Source of the DNA: Halapricum hydrolyticum
GTDB lineage: Archaea; Halobacteriota; Halobacteria; Halobacteriales; Haloarculaceae
Length of the DNA: 64,000 nt
Reading direction: 5' to 3'
Assembly: GCA_025517565.1 (NCBI GenBank)
Contig: JAOPKD010000007.1
Location: forward strand, 1-64,000
In this document: positions 16,926 to 26,130 of the stretch, one piece after another
How positions within the stretch are numbered: the stretch's first letter is position 1
How the letters are laid out: each line of letters begins with the position of its first letter
Program-made: the position numbers and the translations under genes
The notes under the pieces: generated by a model
The model's database searches: none
What the model saw: the letters and a program-made list of their open reading frames with translations, nothing else
Told to the model about the DNA's origin: nothing

Positions 16926-17888
16926 ATGCACGCGACTGCGAAGGCCCATCCGATCCAGGGGCTGGTCAAGTATCACGGGATGCGCGACGCAGAGCTGCGC
17001 TACCCGTATCACGACAGCATCAGCGTCTGTACGGCGCCGAGTCACACGAAGACGACCGTCTCTTTCGAGGCCGACGAAGAGACGTACGTCGTCGACGGTG
17101 AGACGGTGACTGGCCGCGGGGCCGAGCGGATCGAATCCGTGCTCGATCACGTTCGTGACCTCGCCGACATCGACCGCCCGGCCCGCGTCGAGAGCGAGAA
17201 CTCCTTCCCGACGAACGTCGGTTTCGGGTCGTCGTCGTCGGGTTTTGCCGCGCTGGCGATGGCCGCCGCCGAAGCTGCGGGCCTCGATCTGACTCGCCCC
17301 GAGGTCTCGACGATCGCCCGACGCGGTTCGGCCTCGGCGGCGCGGGCGGTCACCGGCGGCTTCTCCGTTCTCTACTCCGGCAAGAACGACGACGACTGTC
17401 GCGCCGAGCGGATCGAGACGGATCTCGACGACGAACTGCACGTCGTCACCGCGCTCGTCCCGACCTACAAGGAAACCGAGGCCGCCCACGCCGAAGCGAC
17501 CGAGAGCCACATGTTCGACGCCCGGATGGCCCACATCCACGAACAGATGGACGAGATGCGCGACGCGCTCCGGGCAGCGGACTTCGGGCGGGCGTTCGAA
17601 CTGGCCGAGCGCGACACGCTCTCGCTGGCTGCGACGACCATGACCGGTCCGTCGGCGTGGGTCTACTGGCAGCCACAGACGATCGAGATCTTCAACGCCG
17701 TCCGACAGCTCCGCTCGGAGGGTGTCGAAGCCTACTTCTCGGGCGACACCGGTGCGAGCATCTACGTCAACACGACCGAGCAACACGTCGAAGACGTCCG
17801 CGAGGCGATCTCGGATCTCGGGATCGAGACGCGCCACTGGACGGTCGGCGGGCCGGCCGAAATCCTCGACGACGAGGCGCTGTTCTGA
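16926..17888 (+). CDS. mvaD: Phosphomevalonate decarboxylase (mevalonate diphosphate decarboxylase family)
   Basis: A 320-residue GHMP-family enzyme of isoprenoid lipid synthesis. Diagnostic features are AKAHPIQGLVKYHGMRD at the N-terminus, the ATP-binding PTNVGFGSSSSGFAALAMA near residue 95, ARRGSASAARAVTGGF near 135, and DTGASIYV near 277. Haloarchaeal members of this family act on phosphomevalonate rather than the diphosphate (known from the Haloferax enzyme), yielding isopentenyl phosphate. I use the ATG at 16926, where the conserved N-terminus begins. It is probably a single gene. Confidence 0.9.
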   Translation: MHATAKAHPIQGLVKYHGMRDAELRYPYHDSISVCTAPSHTKTTVSFEADEETYVVDGETVTGRGAERIESVLDHVRDLADIDRPARVESENSFPTNVGFGSSSSGFAALAMAAAEAAGLDLTRPEVSTIARRGSASAARAVTGGFSVLYSGKNDDDCRAERIETDLDDELHVVTALVPTYKETEAAHAEATESHMFDARMAHIHEQMDEMRDALRAADFGRAFELAERDTLSLAATTMTGPSAWVYWQPQTIEIFNAVRQLRSEGVEAYFSGDTGASIYVNTTEQHVEDVREAISDLGIETRHWTVGGPAEILDDEALF

Positions 17889-18310
17889 GAGCGAGCCTCT
17901 GGTATGATCGCCCGTTGTACGGCGGTCGATCGGGAATCGACTTCCGATGGTCTCCATGGCGGTGGCTGCTGTACCTGATTCGGCGTCGCCGTCCGGCCAG
18001 ACGTCTTCACAGGACTTCTGGTGACATCATGAACGAACAGTCCTCTCCCCCTCTATCCGAACGACAGAAATGACCGTGAAAGTTCTGCCGTCTGGTGGTC
18101 TGTTTGTATGCCATAGAGAAACAATGACCCCCTCGACCGGAATACTTTAATAGCAGAAAACTGTAGAAGTAGGTACCAGAACGCTCCTGGCGTTCGGCAG
18201 CATCGTGCGACGCCCAACATGACAGGGAATCTCGTTATCAGGCGCCAGCCGACTTTTAGCGGAGACTCTGTCACACACGGGAGCAGCATGGCATCGGAGG
18301 GTTTCAAACT
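17889..18310. other. Intergenic stretch before the coiled-coil gene
   Basis: About 420 bases with no convincing gene. AT-rich TACTTTAATAG at about 18143-18153 and CTTTTAGC at about 18252 are candidate TATA elements for the downstream coiled-coil gene, and GGAGG at about 18296-18300 is its probable ribosome binding site. The promoter assignment is tentative. Confidence 0.35.
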
Positions 18311-19201
18311 ATGGCAGACTCGATAGACGAATCCAAGAACGTATCGGTAACAGATGAAGAACTCGAAACGAAGTCCAAAGGCGAGCTCATCAAGCTCGCT
18401 GGCAAACTTCGGGATCGACGCAACGACCTCAACCAACTCGCTTCTGAACGTGCCTCGGACCGCGACGAACTGAACGCGAAGACTCGCGAGAAAGTCGACG
18501 AGGCACAGGAACACCGCGAGAAGCGCGACGAGCTCAACGAGCAGGTCCAGGAACACAAGGAGAAGCGAAACGAGCTCAACGCGGAAGCAAACGAGCTGTT
18601 CGAGAAGGTCGAGCAGAAGAAAAACGAGCTCGAACTGAACGAGGGCAAAAGCATCGAGCAGCTCGAAGAGGAGATCGAGGACCTCGAGTTCAAACAGCAG
18701 ACCGAAGTCCTGGGCACCGAAGAAGAGCGCGAGCTGATCGAGAAGATCGAGCAGAAGCGCGAGAAGCTCCAGGAACGAAAGGAGAAGCTCGAGCAGACTG
18801 ACGACATCGACGAGCTCAAAGAGGAAGCCGAAGAGATCCGCTCGGAGGCGTCCCGACATCACCAGAAGGTCACGGAACTGGCCGACGAGGCCCAGAAGCA
18901 CCACAACAAGATGATCGAGGCCTATCGCGAGGCCGACGAGATCCGTGACGAGGCCGACGAGATGCACGAGAAGTTCGTCGAGGCCCAGGAAGCGGCCGAC
19001 CAGCACCACGAGGACTTCGTGCGCGTCCAGAAGCGTCTGCGCGAGCTGGACAAGAAAGAGGAAGAGGAAGAGCGCCAGGAGCGCGAGCAGAAGCAGGAAG
19101 CCGCCCGCGAGGAGGCCGAGGAGATCTACCAGAAATTCAAAGACGGCGAGACCCTCGAAACCGAGGATCTCATGAAGCTCCAGAAGACGGGGCTGCTGTA
19201 A
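18311..19201 (+). CDS. Long coiled-coil protein (archaeal COG1340-like)
   Basis: A 296-residue protein that is almost entirely charged coiled coil from about residue 20 to 285. It has repeated Asp-Glu-Leu-Asn and Arg-Asp-Glu-Leu heptads and a late repeat of HxK/ADE units (ADEAQKHHNKM, ADEIRDEADEMHEK). It resembles the widespread archaeal coiled-coil family sometimes mislabelled phosphoserine phosphatase. No enzyme domain is present. Known relatives have suggested structural or chromosome-related roles, but none is proven here. GGAGG lies about 10 bases before the ATG. It converges with the HAD hydrolase gene, one base apart. Confidence 0.8.
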   Translation: MADSIDESKNVSVTDEELETKSKGELIKLAGKLRDRRNDLNQLASERASDRDELNAKTREKVDEAQEHREKRDELNEQVQEHKEKRNELNAEANELFEKVEQKKNELELNEGKSIEQLEEEIEDLEFKQQTEVLGTEEERELIEKIEQKREKLQERKEKLEQTDDIDELKEEAEEIRSEASRHHQKVTELADEAQKHHNKMIEAYREADEIRDEADEMHEKFVEAQEAADQHHEDFVRVQKRLRELDKKEEEEERQEREQKQEAAREEAEEIYQKFKDGETLETEDLMKLQKTGLL

Positions 19202-19202
19202 T

Positions 19203-19883
19203 CTAGATTCGCTGTAGTTCCGACGGTATTTCTGCGAGACGCTCACACCGGTACTGGACAGACTCGTCCTCGCTGTGGACCAGGACGGCCGGGATACCGA
19301 CCCGCCGAGCACCCTCGACGTCGGCACTCACGCTGTCGCCGATCATCCTGACCGGCCCGTCGCCGAGGCGATCAAGCGCGTGTTCGAAGATGGCCGGGTG
19401 TGGCTTTTCGTAGCCGATCGTCCCGGACGTATAAATCGCCTCGAAGTGGTCGTCGAGACGCAGGTCCCTGACGAGGCCGGGCAACTCGGGAACGTGATTC
19501 GAGAGGATCGCGTGCTCCCAGCCCCGGTCAGCGAGGCCGGCCAGGGTCTCGGCCGCCTCGTCGTAGCTCTCCCAGGCATCAGGATCGAGGTAGGTATCCC
19601 GGACAGCAGCCGCGATCTCGGAGGGCGCCTCGTCATCGAGACCGGCCGCCCGGTAGGCCCCTGTGAAGACTGGCCGGAGCATCCCCCACCACTCCTCGGC
19701 CGTCGAGATGTCGGTGTGCGGGTCACCGGGCGTGTGCCAGGGGAACCCCGAGGCCAGGTGCGGTCGGATCTCCGCGGCCGTGACCGAGCCGAAGCCGTGA
19801 TCGTGGGCTGCGCTGAGGAGTGCGTCGATCCACCCTCCAGGGCGCGTCGCGAGCGTCCCGTCGAAGTCCCAGAGGAGGAACAT
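19203..19883 (-). CDS. HAD superfamily hydrolase (phosphatase-like)
   Basis: About 226 residues. All four HAD motifs are visible: FLLWDFDGTLA at the N-terminus (nucleophile and acid/base Asp), AILSNH (motif II), GYEKPHPAIFEHAL (motif III Lys) and RMIGDSVSADVEGAR (motif IV Asp). The cap is helical, of the phosphoglycolate phosphatase-like C1 type. I use the ATG at 19883, which starts exactly at the HAD core; a longer frame to 19988 overlaps the divergent gene's promoter. The substrate is unknown. Confidence 0.88.
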   Translation of the reverse strand: MFLLWDFDGTLATRPGGWIDALLSAAHDHGFGSVTAAEIRPHLASGFPWHTPGDPHTDISTAEEWWGMLRPVFTGAYRAAGLDDEAPSEIAAAVRDTYLDPDAWESYDEAAETLAGLADRGWEHAILSNHVPELPGLVRDLRLDDHFEAIYTSGTIGYEKPHPAIFEHALDRLGDGPVRMIGDSVSADVEGARRVGIPAVLVHSEDESVQYRCERLAEIPSELQRI

Positions 19884-19951
19884 ACACGTTGCCGGACGAG
19901 GGCGGCCTGGAAATATGCTGGGCTTGCAGTGCCGCCACGGAGTGTCGAGGA

Positions 19952-19959
19952 TTTTTATA
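19952..19959 (+). promoter_or_regulatory. TATA box of the DUF373 gene
   Basis: TTTTTATA lies 23-30 bases before the GTG at 19982, the usual position for a leaderless haloarchaeal transcript. It supports the GTG start. Confidence 0.6.
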
Positions 19960-19981
19960 CGCTGCGCGTCTGCTCTCGCCT

Positions 19982-21130
19982 GTGACAACGCTGGTCGTCT
20001 GCATCGATCGGGGTGGTGCGGTCACGGGCGACGCGGACGCCCCTGTCGTCGGGTGGGAGGCCGTCGAGTCGCTGGTTACTGACTTCGGCGTCGAAGATCC
20101 GGAAGACAGCCAGGTGAACTGCCTGCTCGAATCGCTCCGTGTTGCCCGCGATCTCGAAGACAGCGGTGACGAGTCGATCGTTGCGGTGCTCTCGGGCGTC
20201 GGCGATCCGGTGAGCATCGACCGCGCCGTCGCCCGGCAGACCGACCAGCTCGTCGGGGAGTACGATCCGGACTCGGCCGTCGTCGTCGTCGACAGTGCGG
20301 AAGACGAACGGCTCGTCCCGATCGTCGAAAGCCGGATCACCGTCGACGCCGTCGATCGGGTGGTCGTCCGGCAGGCCCGGGACATCGAATCGACCTACTA
20401 CCTGCTCAAGCAACTGCTCGGCGACGAGGAACTCCGGGAGACGGTGTTCGTTCCGGTCGGGGCGGCGCTGATCGTCTTCCCGGTCTTGCTGCTCGTCGGC
20501 AGTGTCGCCGTCGCGTTCGGCGCGATCGCGGCCGTGTTCGGCGCGTTTCTCCTCTACAAGGGACTCGGAATCGACGAGTTGCTGGAGACTGCCACGGCAC
20601 AGATCCAGCGCGCGCTGTACTCCGGTCAGGTCGCGCTCGTCACCTACGTCGTCGCAGCCGGGCTGGCACTGATCGGAGCCTTCGCCGGTTTGCTGGGCGT
20701 CTCGACGATATCGACCGACGCACCGTTGCTGGTCGGTATGCGGTTCGTCTACGACGCGATCCCGTGGGTGACGGGGGCAGCACTGGCGGCAAGCACCGGC
20801 CGGCTCGTCGACGAGTTCATCCGGGACGAGAAGGTCCACAGCGCGTACCTGAACCTGCCGTTTGGCGCGGTCGCTGTCGGACTCGTGGTTCGGGGGATCG
20901 CCGCGTACTTCCTGACGCGCAGCGAGACGATGGACCCGGCCACGGTTCCGGCGATCGAATTCGGGCCGCTCAGAGTCGCCGAGACGGTCCTGGAACCCGG
21001 CATCGGGCTTGCGCTCTACCTGACTGCCGGCGTTCTCGTGAGTCTCCTCGGCGTTCGATTCGCGACCCATTTGAACACGACGACCGCCGAGGAGACGGAC
21101 GCGGCAGGCGAGCGGAACTCGCCGGACTAG
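19982..21130 (+). CDS. DUF373 family membrane protein
   Basis: A 382-residue protein. The N-terminal soluble part (about 1-140) begins TTLVVCIDRGG and contains SRITVDAVDRVVVRQARDIEST. The C-terminal half has five to six hydrophobic membrane segments (from FVPVGAALIVFPVLLLVG onward). This layout defines DUF373, an archaeal family of unknown function. The GTG start is supported by the TATA box 23-30 bases upstream. The tail after the last helix is short and polar. The adjacent DUF371 and endonuclease III genes run the same way and may be co-transcribed. Confidence 0.85.
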   Translation: MTTLVVCIDRGGAVTGDADAPVVGWEAVESLVTDFGVEDPEDSQVNCLLESLRVARDLEDSGDESIVAVLSGVGDPVSIDRAVARQTDQLVGEYDPDSAVVVVDSAEDERLVPIVESRITVDAVDRVVVRQARDIESTYYLLKQLLGDEELRETVFVPVGAALIVFPVLLLVGSVAVAFGAIAAVFGAFLLYKGLGIDELLETATAQIQRALYSGQVALVTYVVAAGLALIGAFAGLLGVSTISTDAPLLVGMRFVYDAIPWVTGAALAASTGRLVDEFIRDEKVHSAYLNLPFGAVAVGLVVRGIAAYFLTRSETMDPATVPAIEFGPLRVAETVLEPGIGLALYLTAGVLVSLLGVRFATHLNTTTAEETDAAGERNSPD

Positions 21131-21170
21131 AGGACAACCCCTATGAACGCTGGGGCACCGACCTCGCCGT

Positions 21171-21587
21171 ATGGACGAAACAATTCGTGCGGTCGGCCAC
21201 GAGAACGTCACAGCCGCCCACGAGAGCACTTTCGAGTTGACCAGCGACGACTACCTCACGCCGGCGGGCGACTGCATCCTCGGCATCGAAGCTGACCGCG
21301 TGCCCGCCGAGTTCGACGACGCGTTCGTCGCCGCGTGCCAGTCCGAGGACGCGACGATCACCGCCACGCTCGAAGCCGACGGCCACGCAGTGACCGTGGC
21401 GGGCCGCGGGCATCGGGATCTGTCCTTCGAGAACGAGCGGTCGATGGTCGCCCGCACGAGCGAGTACGTCGACGACCGGACGATCATGGTCGACGCCGAG
21501 GCCGCCGCGGCGGATCTCGACCGCGACCTGATCGAGGCGCTGGCCGACGGCGTCGAGTTGACCTTGACGCTCTCGGTCGACGCCTGA
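21171..21587 (+). CDS. DUF371 domain protein
   Basis: A 138-residue conserved archaeal protein. The N-terminal pattern GHENVTAAHESTFELTSDD, followed by LTPAGDCILGIEADRVP, is typical of DUF371. The remainder alternates strands and short helices (GRGHRDLSFENERSMVARTS). It has no catalytic motif I can name. It lies 40 bases after the DUF373 gene and 44 before the endonuclease III gene in the same direction. Confidence 0.85.
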   Translation: MDETIRAVGHENVTAAHESTFELTSDDYLTPAGDCILGIEADRVPAEFDDAFVAACQSEDATITATLEADGHAVTVAGRGHRDLSFENERSMVARTSEYVDDRTIMVDAEAAAADLDRDLIEALADGVELTLTLSVDA

Positions 21588-21631
21588 GAGTGACCGCGGC
21601 GCTTTTTCGGTTCCGGCCCCCAGTAGATCGC

Positions 21632-22435
21632 ATGCCCGACGACGAGCCAGCCGAGAACATCAGCGGCGGCGACGCGGGCGGCGGACAGGCCACGATCTTC
21701 GAGACCGGAAAAGCGGAGACCCGCGCCGAGGCCGTCGTCGATCGCCTCGGCGAGTTGTACTGGCAGAAGACATACGGCGGCCAGGACGCCTTCGAGTCGC
21801 TGGTCCGGACGATCCTCAGCCAGAACACCTCCGACAAGGCCAGCCAGCCCGCCCACGACAGTCTGATGGAACGCTACGGATCGGGGGATCTGGTGGCAAA
21901 CCTGGCCGAGGCCGACCAGCAACGGCTCGCGGAGACGATCTCCTCAGCCGGTCTGTACAATCAGAAGTCCGAGCGGATCGTCGCCATCGCCCAGCGAATA
22001 CGCGAGACCTACGGGAGCGAAGCGGCCTTCGACGCGTTCATCCGCGAGGGCGATGTCGACGAGGTCCGCGAGTCACTGCTGGAATACAACGGCGTCGGCC
22101 CCAAGACTGCCGACTGTGTGCTTCTGTTCTCGGGTGGGCAAGACGGCGTGTTCCCCGTCGATACACACGTCCACCGGATCGCTCGCCGGCTCGGCGTCGC
22201 CCCGCCCGATGCCGACCACGAAACCGTCCGCGAACACCTGGAACGGGACGTCCCCGGCGAGAAGTGCGGCTTCGGCCACACCGCGATGATCCAGTTCGGG
22301 CGCGAGTACTGCACGGCTCGCAAGCCGGCGTGTCTGGACGACCCCGAGGCCTGCCCGATGGCTGACCGCTGCGATCAGGTCGGCGTCGACACGGTCGACG
22401 GGGCGGTCGTCGATCCCGCCGAGAGCGCAAAGTAA
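21632..22435 (+). CDS. nth: Endonuclease III (DNA glycosylase/AP lyase)
   Basis: Excises oxidised pyrimidines and nicks abasic sites. The HhH-GPD core is intact: TILSQNTSDK, then the helix-hairpin-helix YNGVGPKTADC with the catalytic Lys (about residue 158), then PVDTHVHRI with the catalytic Asp (about residue 176). Four C-terminal Cys (CTARKPACLDDPEACPMADRC) form the [4Fe-4S] site, with a wider middle spacing than the E. coli enzyme. The first 30 residues are an acidic, Gly-rich halophilic extension. The start at 21632 follows the DUF371 gene closely, so it may belong to that operon. Confidence 0.93.
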   Translation: MPDDEPAENISGGDAGGGQATIFETGKAETRAEAVVDRLGELYWQKTYGGQDAFESLVRTILSQNTSDKASQPAHDSLMERYGSGDLVANLAEADQQRLAETISSAGLYNQKSERIVAIAQRIRETYGSEAAFDAFIREGDVDEVRESLLEYNGVGPKTADCVLLFSGGQDGVFPVDTHVHRIARRLGVAPPDADHETVREHLERDVPGEKCGFGHTAMIQFGREYCTARKPACLDDPEACPMADRCDQVGVDTVDGAVVDPAESAK

Positions 22436-22454
22436 TTCATGCCTCCGCTCACTC

Positions 22455-23546
22455 TCAAAAGCCGTCTTCCCAGCGGAACTTCCCGTCGCGCTGGATCACC
22501 TCACCGTCGACTTCGAGCCGCGACCCCTCGTCCATGTTCGTGATAAGGTCGACGTGGACGGCGCTGTCGTTGCCGCTCTTGCCGTCGGGCAGACAGGCGT
22601 CGTAGGCCCGACCCAGCGCCAGATGGACCGTCTCGGCCATCTTCTCGTCGAAGAGGATCGAATCTGTCGGTCGATCGATCCCGCGGTTCATCCCGATTCC
22701 CAGCTCGCCGAGGCGGCGCGCCCCTTCGTCGGTCTCGAGTACCTCCCCGATGACCGCTTCGTTGACGGCTGCGCTGTAGTCGGTCACGACCCCGTCCTCG
22801 AACGTCAGGCGCACGTCCCGAACGCGCTTGCCGCGGATCGTCATCGGTACGTCGAAGGTCACGTGTCCCTCGGGCGATTCGGGGGCAGTAAAGACCTCGC
22901 CGCTGGGGAGGTTATGCGAGTCGTAGGCGACCGAGGCAGCGCTGTTGACTGCCGTTCGATCCTCGACCGACATCGTCAGATCGGTCCCCTCGCCGACGAG
23001 TCTGACCTCGCTGCCCGCGTCGAGAATCTCCTTCAGGTCGGCCATCTCGGCGGCCAGTGCCTCCCAGTCACGGAGCACGGCGTCGTACACGAAGTCCTCG
23101 TAGGCGGGGAGGCTCATACTTGCCTGCTGGGCCAGCGATCGGGTCGGATGCACCGTCGAGACCCAGTCGGTGTCCATCCGCGCCTCCTGGATCGCCTGAC
23201 GGGCGCGGCTGTAGGCGTTCTGGCGGTCGCCGGGCACGTCGGCCGTCGCGGCGGTATTGTGGCTGCCGCCGAGATAGAGGACGCTGTCGGCCTGTTCGTA
23301 CAGCGCGAGCTGGTACCCGGGATCGTCTTCGAACTCGCCGTCGTGTGCCCGGAGGTATTCCCGTGCGATCTCGCTGGATTGATATAGTGATATGAGGTTT
23401 GCACCTCGCTCGCCCAACACGCGGGCAGTCGCAACAGCGAGATCGTGAGCACCTTCGGCGACCGCCAGCACCACGTCGTCGCCGCGTTCGATCCGTGCGC
23501 TCCAGTCGACTAGCGTCTCGGCGTGGTCGTGAATCCGATCGTCCAT
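22455..23546 (-). CDS. M29-family aminopeptidase
   Basis: A 363-residue protein of the thermophilic metalloprotease (aminopeptidase T/S) family. Recognisable segments are GEGTDLTMSVEDR near residue 190, PSGEVFTAPESPEGHVTFD (metal-binding Glu region), ELGIGMNRGID, and the C-terminal pattern GKSGNDSAVHVDLITNM with a His and Asp likely to bind cobalt or zinc. The ATG at 23546 starts the conserved region; a longer frame to 23654 crosses the divergent gene. It probably degrades peptides in the cytoplasm. Confidence 0.9.
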   Translation of the reverse strand: MDDRIHDHAETLVDWSARIERGDDVVLAVAEGAHDLAVATARVLGERGANLISLYQSSEIAREYLRAHDGEFEDDPGYQLALYEQADSVLYLGGSHNTAATADVPGDRQNAYSRARQAIQEARMDTDWVSTVHPTRSLAQQASMSLPAYEDFVYDAVLRDWEALAAEMADLKEILDAGSEVRLVGEGTDLTMSVEDRTAVNSAASVAYDSHNLPSGEVFTAPESPEGHVTFDVPMTIRGKRVRDVRLTFEDGVVTDYSAAVNEAVIGEVLETDEGARRLGELGIGMNRGIDRPTDSILFDEKMAETVHLALGRAYDACLPDGKSGNDSAVHVDLITNMDEGSRLEVDGEVIQRDGKFRWEDGF

Positions 23547-23619
23547 AGCTCCCCTTCGAGCAGCGCTGGCAAAACCGCTACGACGAAACGCCCTTGGTCG
23601 CCGGCGACGACCCCGACGT

Positions 23620-24258
23620 ATGGAGATCGCGCCCCGCGTCTGGACGCGCGCCATCGAGTGGTCCTACGGCGACTACGAAGAGCCGCTTTCAGTCCACGTC
23701 GCCCGGCCTGCGGAGACGGCGGTTCTGATCGGCGGCGGAGAGGAGTCGATCGCTTCGGACGTCGTCACGTTCGCGCGCGAGTACGACGTCGAAGCCGTCG
23801 TCGTCGAGCACGCACACGTCGACCACTACGGAGCGGTGCCGGCGCTTCGAGACGAGCTGGACGTCACCGTCGCTGCCCCGGCACGCGATCGCTCCGCGCT
23901 GGCCCAGGCCGGGATCGACGTCGACGTGGCCTTGCGCGACGGCGGCGCTCGCTGGGGGATCGAACCGATCGCGACGCCCGGGCACACGCCCGGAAACATG
24001 GCGTATCAGGCCGGAGACGTGTTGTTCGCCGGGGACACGGTCGTCGGAAGCGACTCCGCGTTCGCGGCGGACGACGACTGGAGCGGCCCGCTGGCGGTCA
24101 TCGAGTCCCGGTTCAATCACGACGACGCTCGCGCTCGGGAAAGCGTCCACCGGCTCGCGGACGTCCGGGTCGGCACCATACTCGTCTCACACGGCTCGCA
24201 CGTTCTGGGTGACGCGAAAGCAGCGGTCGAGACCCTGCTGACGGATCTCGAACGATAG
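23620..24258 (+). CDS. MBL-fold metallohydrolase
   Basis: A 212-residue metallo-beta-lactamase-fold hydrolase. The metal site is visible as EHAHVDHYGA (HxHxDH) near residue 65, ATPGHTPGNMAY near 125, LFAGDTVVGSD near 140 and a late SHGSH near 190. The small size and lack of extra domains fit the glyoxalase II-like group. The substrate is unknown. It diverges from the aminopeptidase gene with a 73-base spacer. Confidence 0.87.
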   Translation: MEIAPRVWTRAIEWSYGDYEEPLSVHVARPAETAVLIGGGEESIASDVVTFAREYDVEAVVVEHAHVDHYGAVPALRDELDVTVAAPARDRSALAQAGIDVDVALRDGGARWGIEPIATPGHTPGNMAYQAGDVLFAGDTVVGSDSAFAADDDWSGPLAVIESRFNHDDARARESVHRLADVRVGTILVSHGSHVLGDAKAAVETLLTDLER

Positions 24259-24323
24259 CGAGTATCCTCATTACAGCAGTCACGATCAGAAAGCCTTTGG
24301 ACGGAAGCGCCGATTGTGGGTGT

Positions 24324-25178
24324 ATGATCGACCAGACAATCGAAGAGATCGAGGAGATGCAGACGCACAGTTCCTCGATCGTAGCGGTCAAGGCGGCCGA
24401 AGCGCTCCGGTCGCTGACCGACGACGACTTCCCGACGGTCGAGGAGTACGTCCGCGCACTCGACCGCAACAGCAGTGCGCTCCGACGTGCGAAACCCTCG
24501 CACGCGTCGCTGTACAAGACCCAGCGACAGATCGTCTCGACCGTCTCGGAGGCCGATCTCGACACGGTCGAAGCGGCCCAGGAACTCACCGAAGAAGTCA
24601 TCGACGAGGTGATCGAGACGGTCGAATCCGCCAAGGAAGAAGCCGCCAAGCGGGCCGTCGAACTCATCGACGATGGGGCGACGCTTCTCACGCACGACTA
24701 CTCGACGACGGTGCTGCGCACGCTGGAACTGGCTCTCGAGAAGGGCTATGAGCTGACGGTCTACATCACCGAGGGGCGACCGCGGTATCTCGGCCGCAAG
24801 ACCGCCCGGACGCTTTCGGAATTCGAGGGCGTCGATACGCACCTGATCGTCGACAACGCATGCGGTCACTTCCTGCCGGAGTGCGACCGCGTTATCGTCG
24901 GCATGGACAGTGTCGTCGACGGGTTCCTGCACAACCGTATCGGGACGTACCCGATCACGGCGACGGCCACGGACGTCGGCGTTCCCGTCACCGCGGTCGG
25001 TGCGAGTGCGAAGATACCGGAGGGTGGGTTCCAGTTCGAAAACGAGTTCCGATCGGTCAGTGAGGTCATGCGCGAACCGGCTGAAGGGTTCGCTATCGAG
25101 AACCCCAACTACGACGCCACACCCGTCGAGTTGCTCGATTCGATCGTCACTGACGAAGACATCCGCCGGTACGACTGA
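24324..25178 (+). CDS. eIF2B-alpha/R15P-isomerase family protein, apparently non-catalytic
   Basis: A 284-residue member of the eIF2B alpha/beta/delta and ribose-1,5-bisphosphate isomerase superfamily. The C-terminal Rossmann-like half contains GATLLTHDYSTTVLRTLELA, VYITEGRP, and RVIVGMDSVVDGFLHNRIGT. In the isomerases a catalytic Cys follows the TH of the first motif; here it is Asp (THDYS), while the second conserved Asp (GMDSV) remains. The motif reads more like eukaryotic eIF2B-alpha (THAYS). So a regulatory or nucleotide-binding role is more likely than R15P isomerase, although the family is often annotated that way. It precedes the mscS-like gene by 10 bases. Confidence 0.8.
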   Translation: MIDQTIEEIEEMQTHSSSIVAVKAAEALRSLTDDDFPTVEEYVRALDRNSSALRRAKPSHASLYKTQRQIVSTVSEADLDTVEAAQELTEEVIDEVIETVESAKEEAAKRAVELIDDGATLLTHDYSTTVLRTLELALEKGYELTVYITEGRPRYLGRKTARTLSEFEGVDTHLIVDNACGHFLPECDRVIVGMDSVVDGFLHNRIGTYPITATATDVGVPVTAVGASAKIPEGGFQFENEFRSVSEVMREPAEGFAIENPNYDATPVELLDSIVTDEDIRRYD

Positions 25179-25188
25179 CGATCACGAG

Positions 25189-26130
25189 ATGCTTCTACCT
25201 GCTGGCCTGCTCGTCGTCTCGGCGATCGAAAAAGGGATCGCGACCGTCCGCGAGTACGTCACTTCGGGCGTGTGGGAACTCCTGCAAGTCGTCGCCGTAT
25301 TTGCGATCGCGTACGTCCTCGCGCAACTTTTCGTGCGACTGTTCGGACGACGCATCTCCCAGCGGTTCGAGCGGCCGAGTCTCGCCCGGACGACGATCCG
25401 TGGCGCAAAGGCAACTATCTATCTGATCGCGCTGTTCTCGGTCCTTCGAATCTACGGGTTTCGCCTCAGCCAGATCGCGCTCACGGTGACGGTCTTCACG
25501 GCCGTGCTCGGTGTCATACTCGCGCCGATCGTCGGCAGCTTTATCAGCGGTATCTTCCTGCTGGCCGACCAGCCCTACGAGATCGGCGACATGATCGAGA
25601 TCGCCGACACGGGTCAGCGTGGCTTCGTCGAGGACATCACGCTTCGGTATACCAAGGTCTTCACGCTGGACAATACGTTCGTCGTCGTCCCCAACGGGAC
25701 GATGCGAGATCGGGACGTCATCAACTACTCCGCCGAAGACACGCGAACCCGACAGTCGCTCGAACTCGTCGTCACGTACGAGAGCGATCTCGCCCAGGCG
25801 CGGCGGCTGATCGAGAGCGCCGCCCGGTCGGTCGAGGGCGTCATCGGAGGCGGACCAAGTATTCGGATCGGCTCGGCACGATATCCCGCCAGCCCGACCT
25901 GCTACATCACTGCATACGGCGATCACGGGGTACACCTGCAGCTTCGCTACTGGGTCGAAGAACCGTACCGACTCGTCGCCGTCCGGTCCGAGATCCAGAC
26001 GGAGATCTGGGACCGATTGGACGACGCCGACGTCGAAATCGCGTATCCACACTCGCACCTGGTGTTCGACGAGACGAGCGGCGAACTCCCCGTCTCGATG
26101 CGTCCCGAAGAGGCTACCCGGAGACAGTGA
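25189..26130 (+). CDS. MscS-family mechanosensitive ion channel
   Basis: A 313-residue small-conductance mechanosensitive channel protein that opens under membrane tension to release solutes. Three membrane segments occupy residues 1-125; the third is the pore-lining one (VLGVILAPIVGSFISGIFLLAD). It is followed by the beta domain (YEIGDMIEI, EDITLRYTKVFTLDNTFVVVPNG) and the alpha/beta C-terminal domain. The ATG at 25189 is 10 bases after the eIF2B-like gene, implying co-transcription. Its 3' end overlaps the convergent universal stress protein gene by 17 bases. Confidence 0.9.
   Translation: MLLPAGLLVVSAIEKGIATVREYVTSGVWELLQVVAVFAIAYVLAQLFVRLFGRRISQRFERPSLARTTIRGAKATIYLIALFSVLRIYGFRLSQIALTVTVFTAVLGVILAPIVGSFISGIFLLADQPYEIGDMIEIADTGQRGFVEDITLRYTKVFTLDNTFVVVPNGTMRDRDVINYSAEDTRTRQSLELVVTYESDLAQARRLIESAARSVEGVIGGGPSIRIGSARYPASPTCYITAYGDHGVHLQLRYWVEEPYRLVAVRSEIQTEIWDRLDDADVEIAYPHSHLVFDETSGELPVSMRPEEATRRQ

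Noticed and set aside
19955..21229. A 424-codon minus-strand frame over the DUF373 gene
   Set aside because: Antisense shadow; composition is Arg/Asp-rich without domains, while the plus strand has a TATA box and membrane segments.
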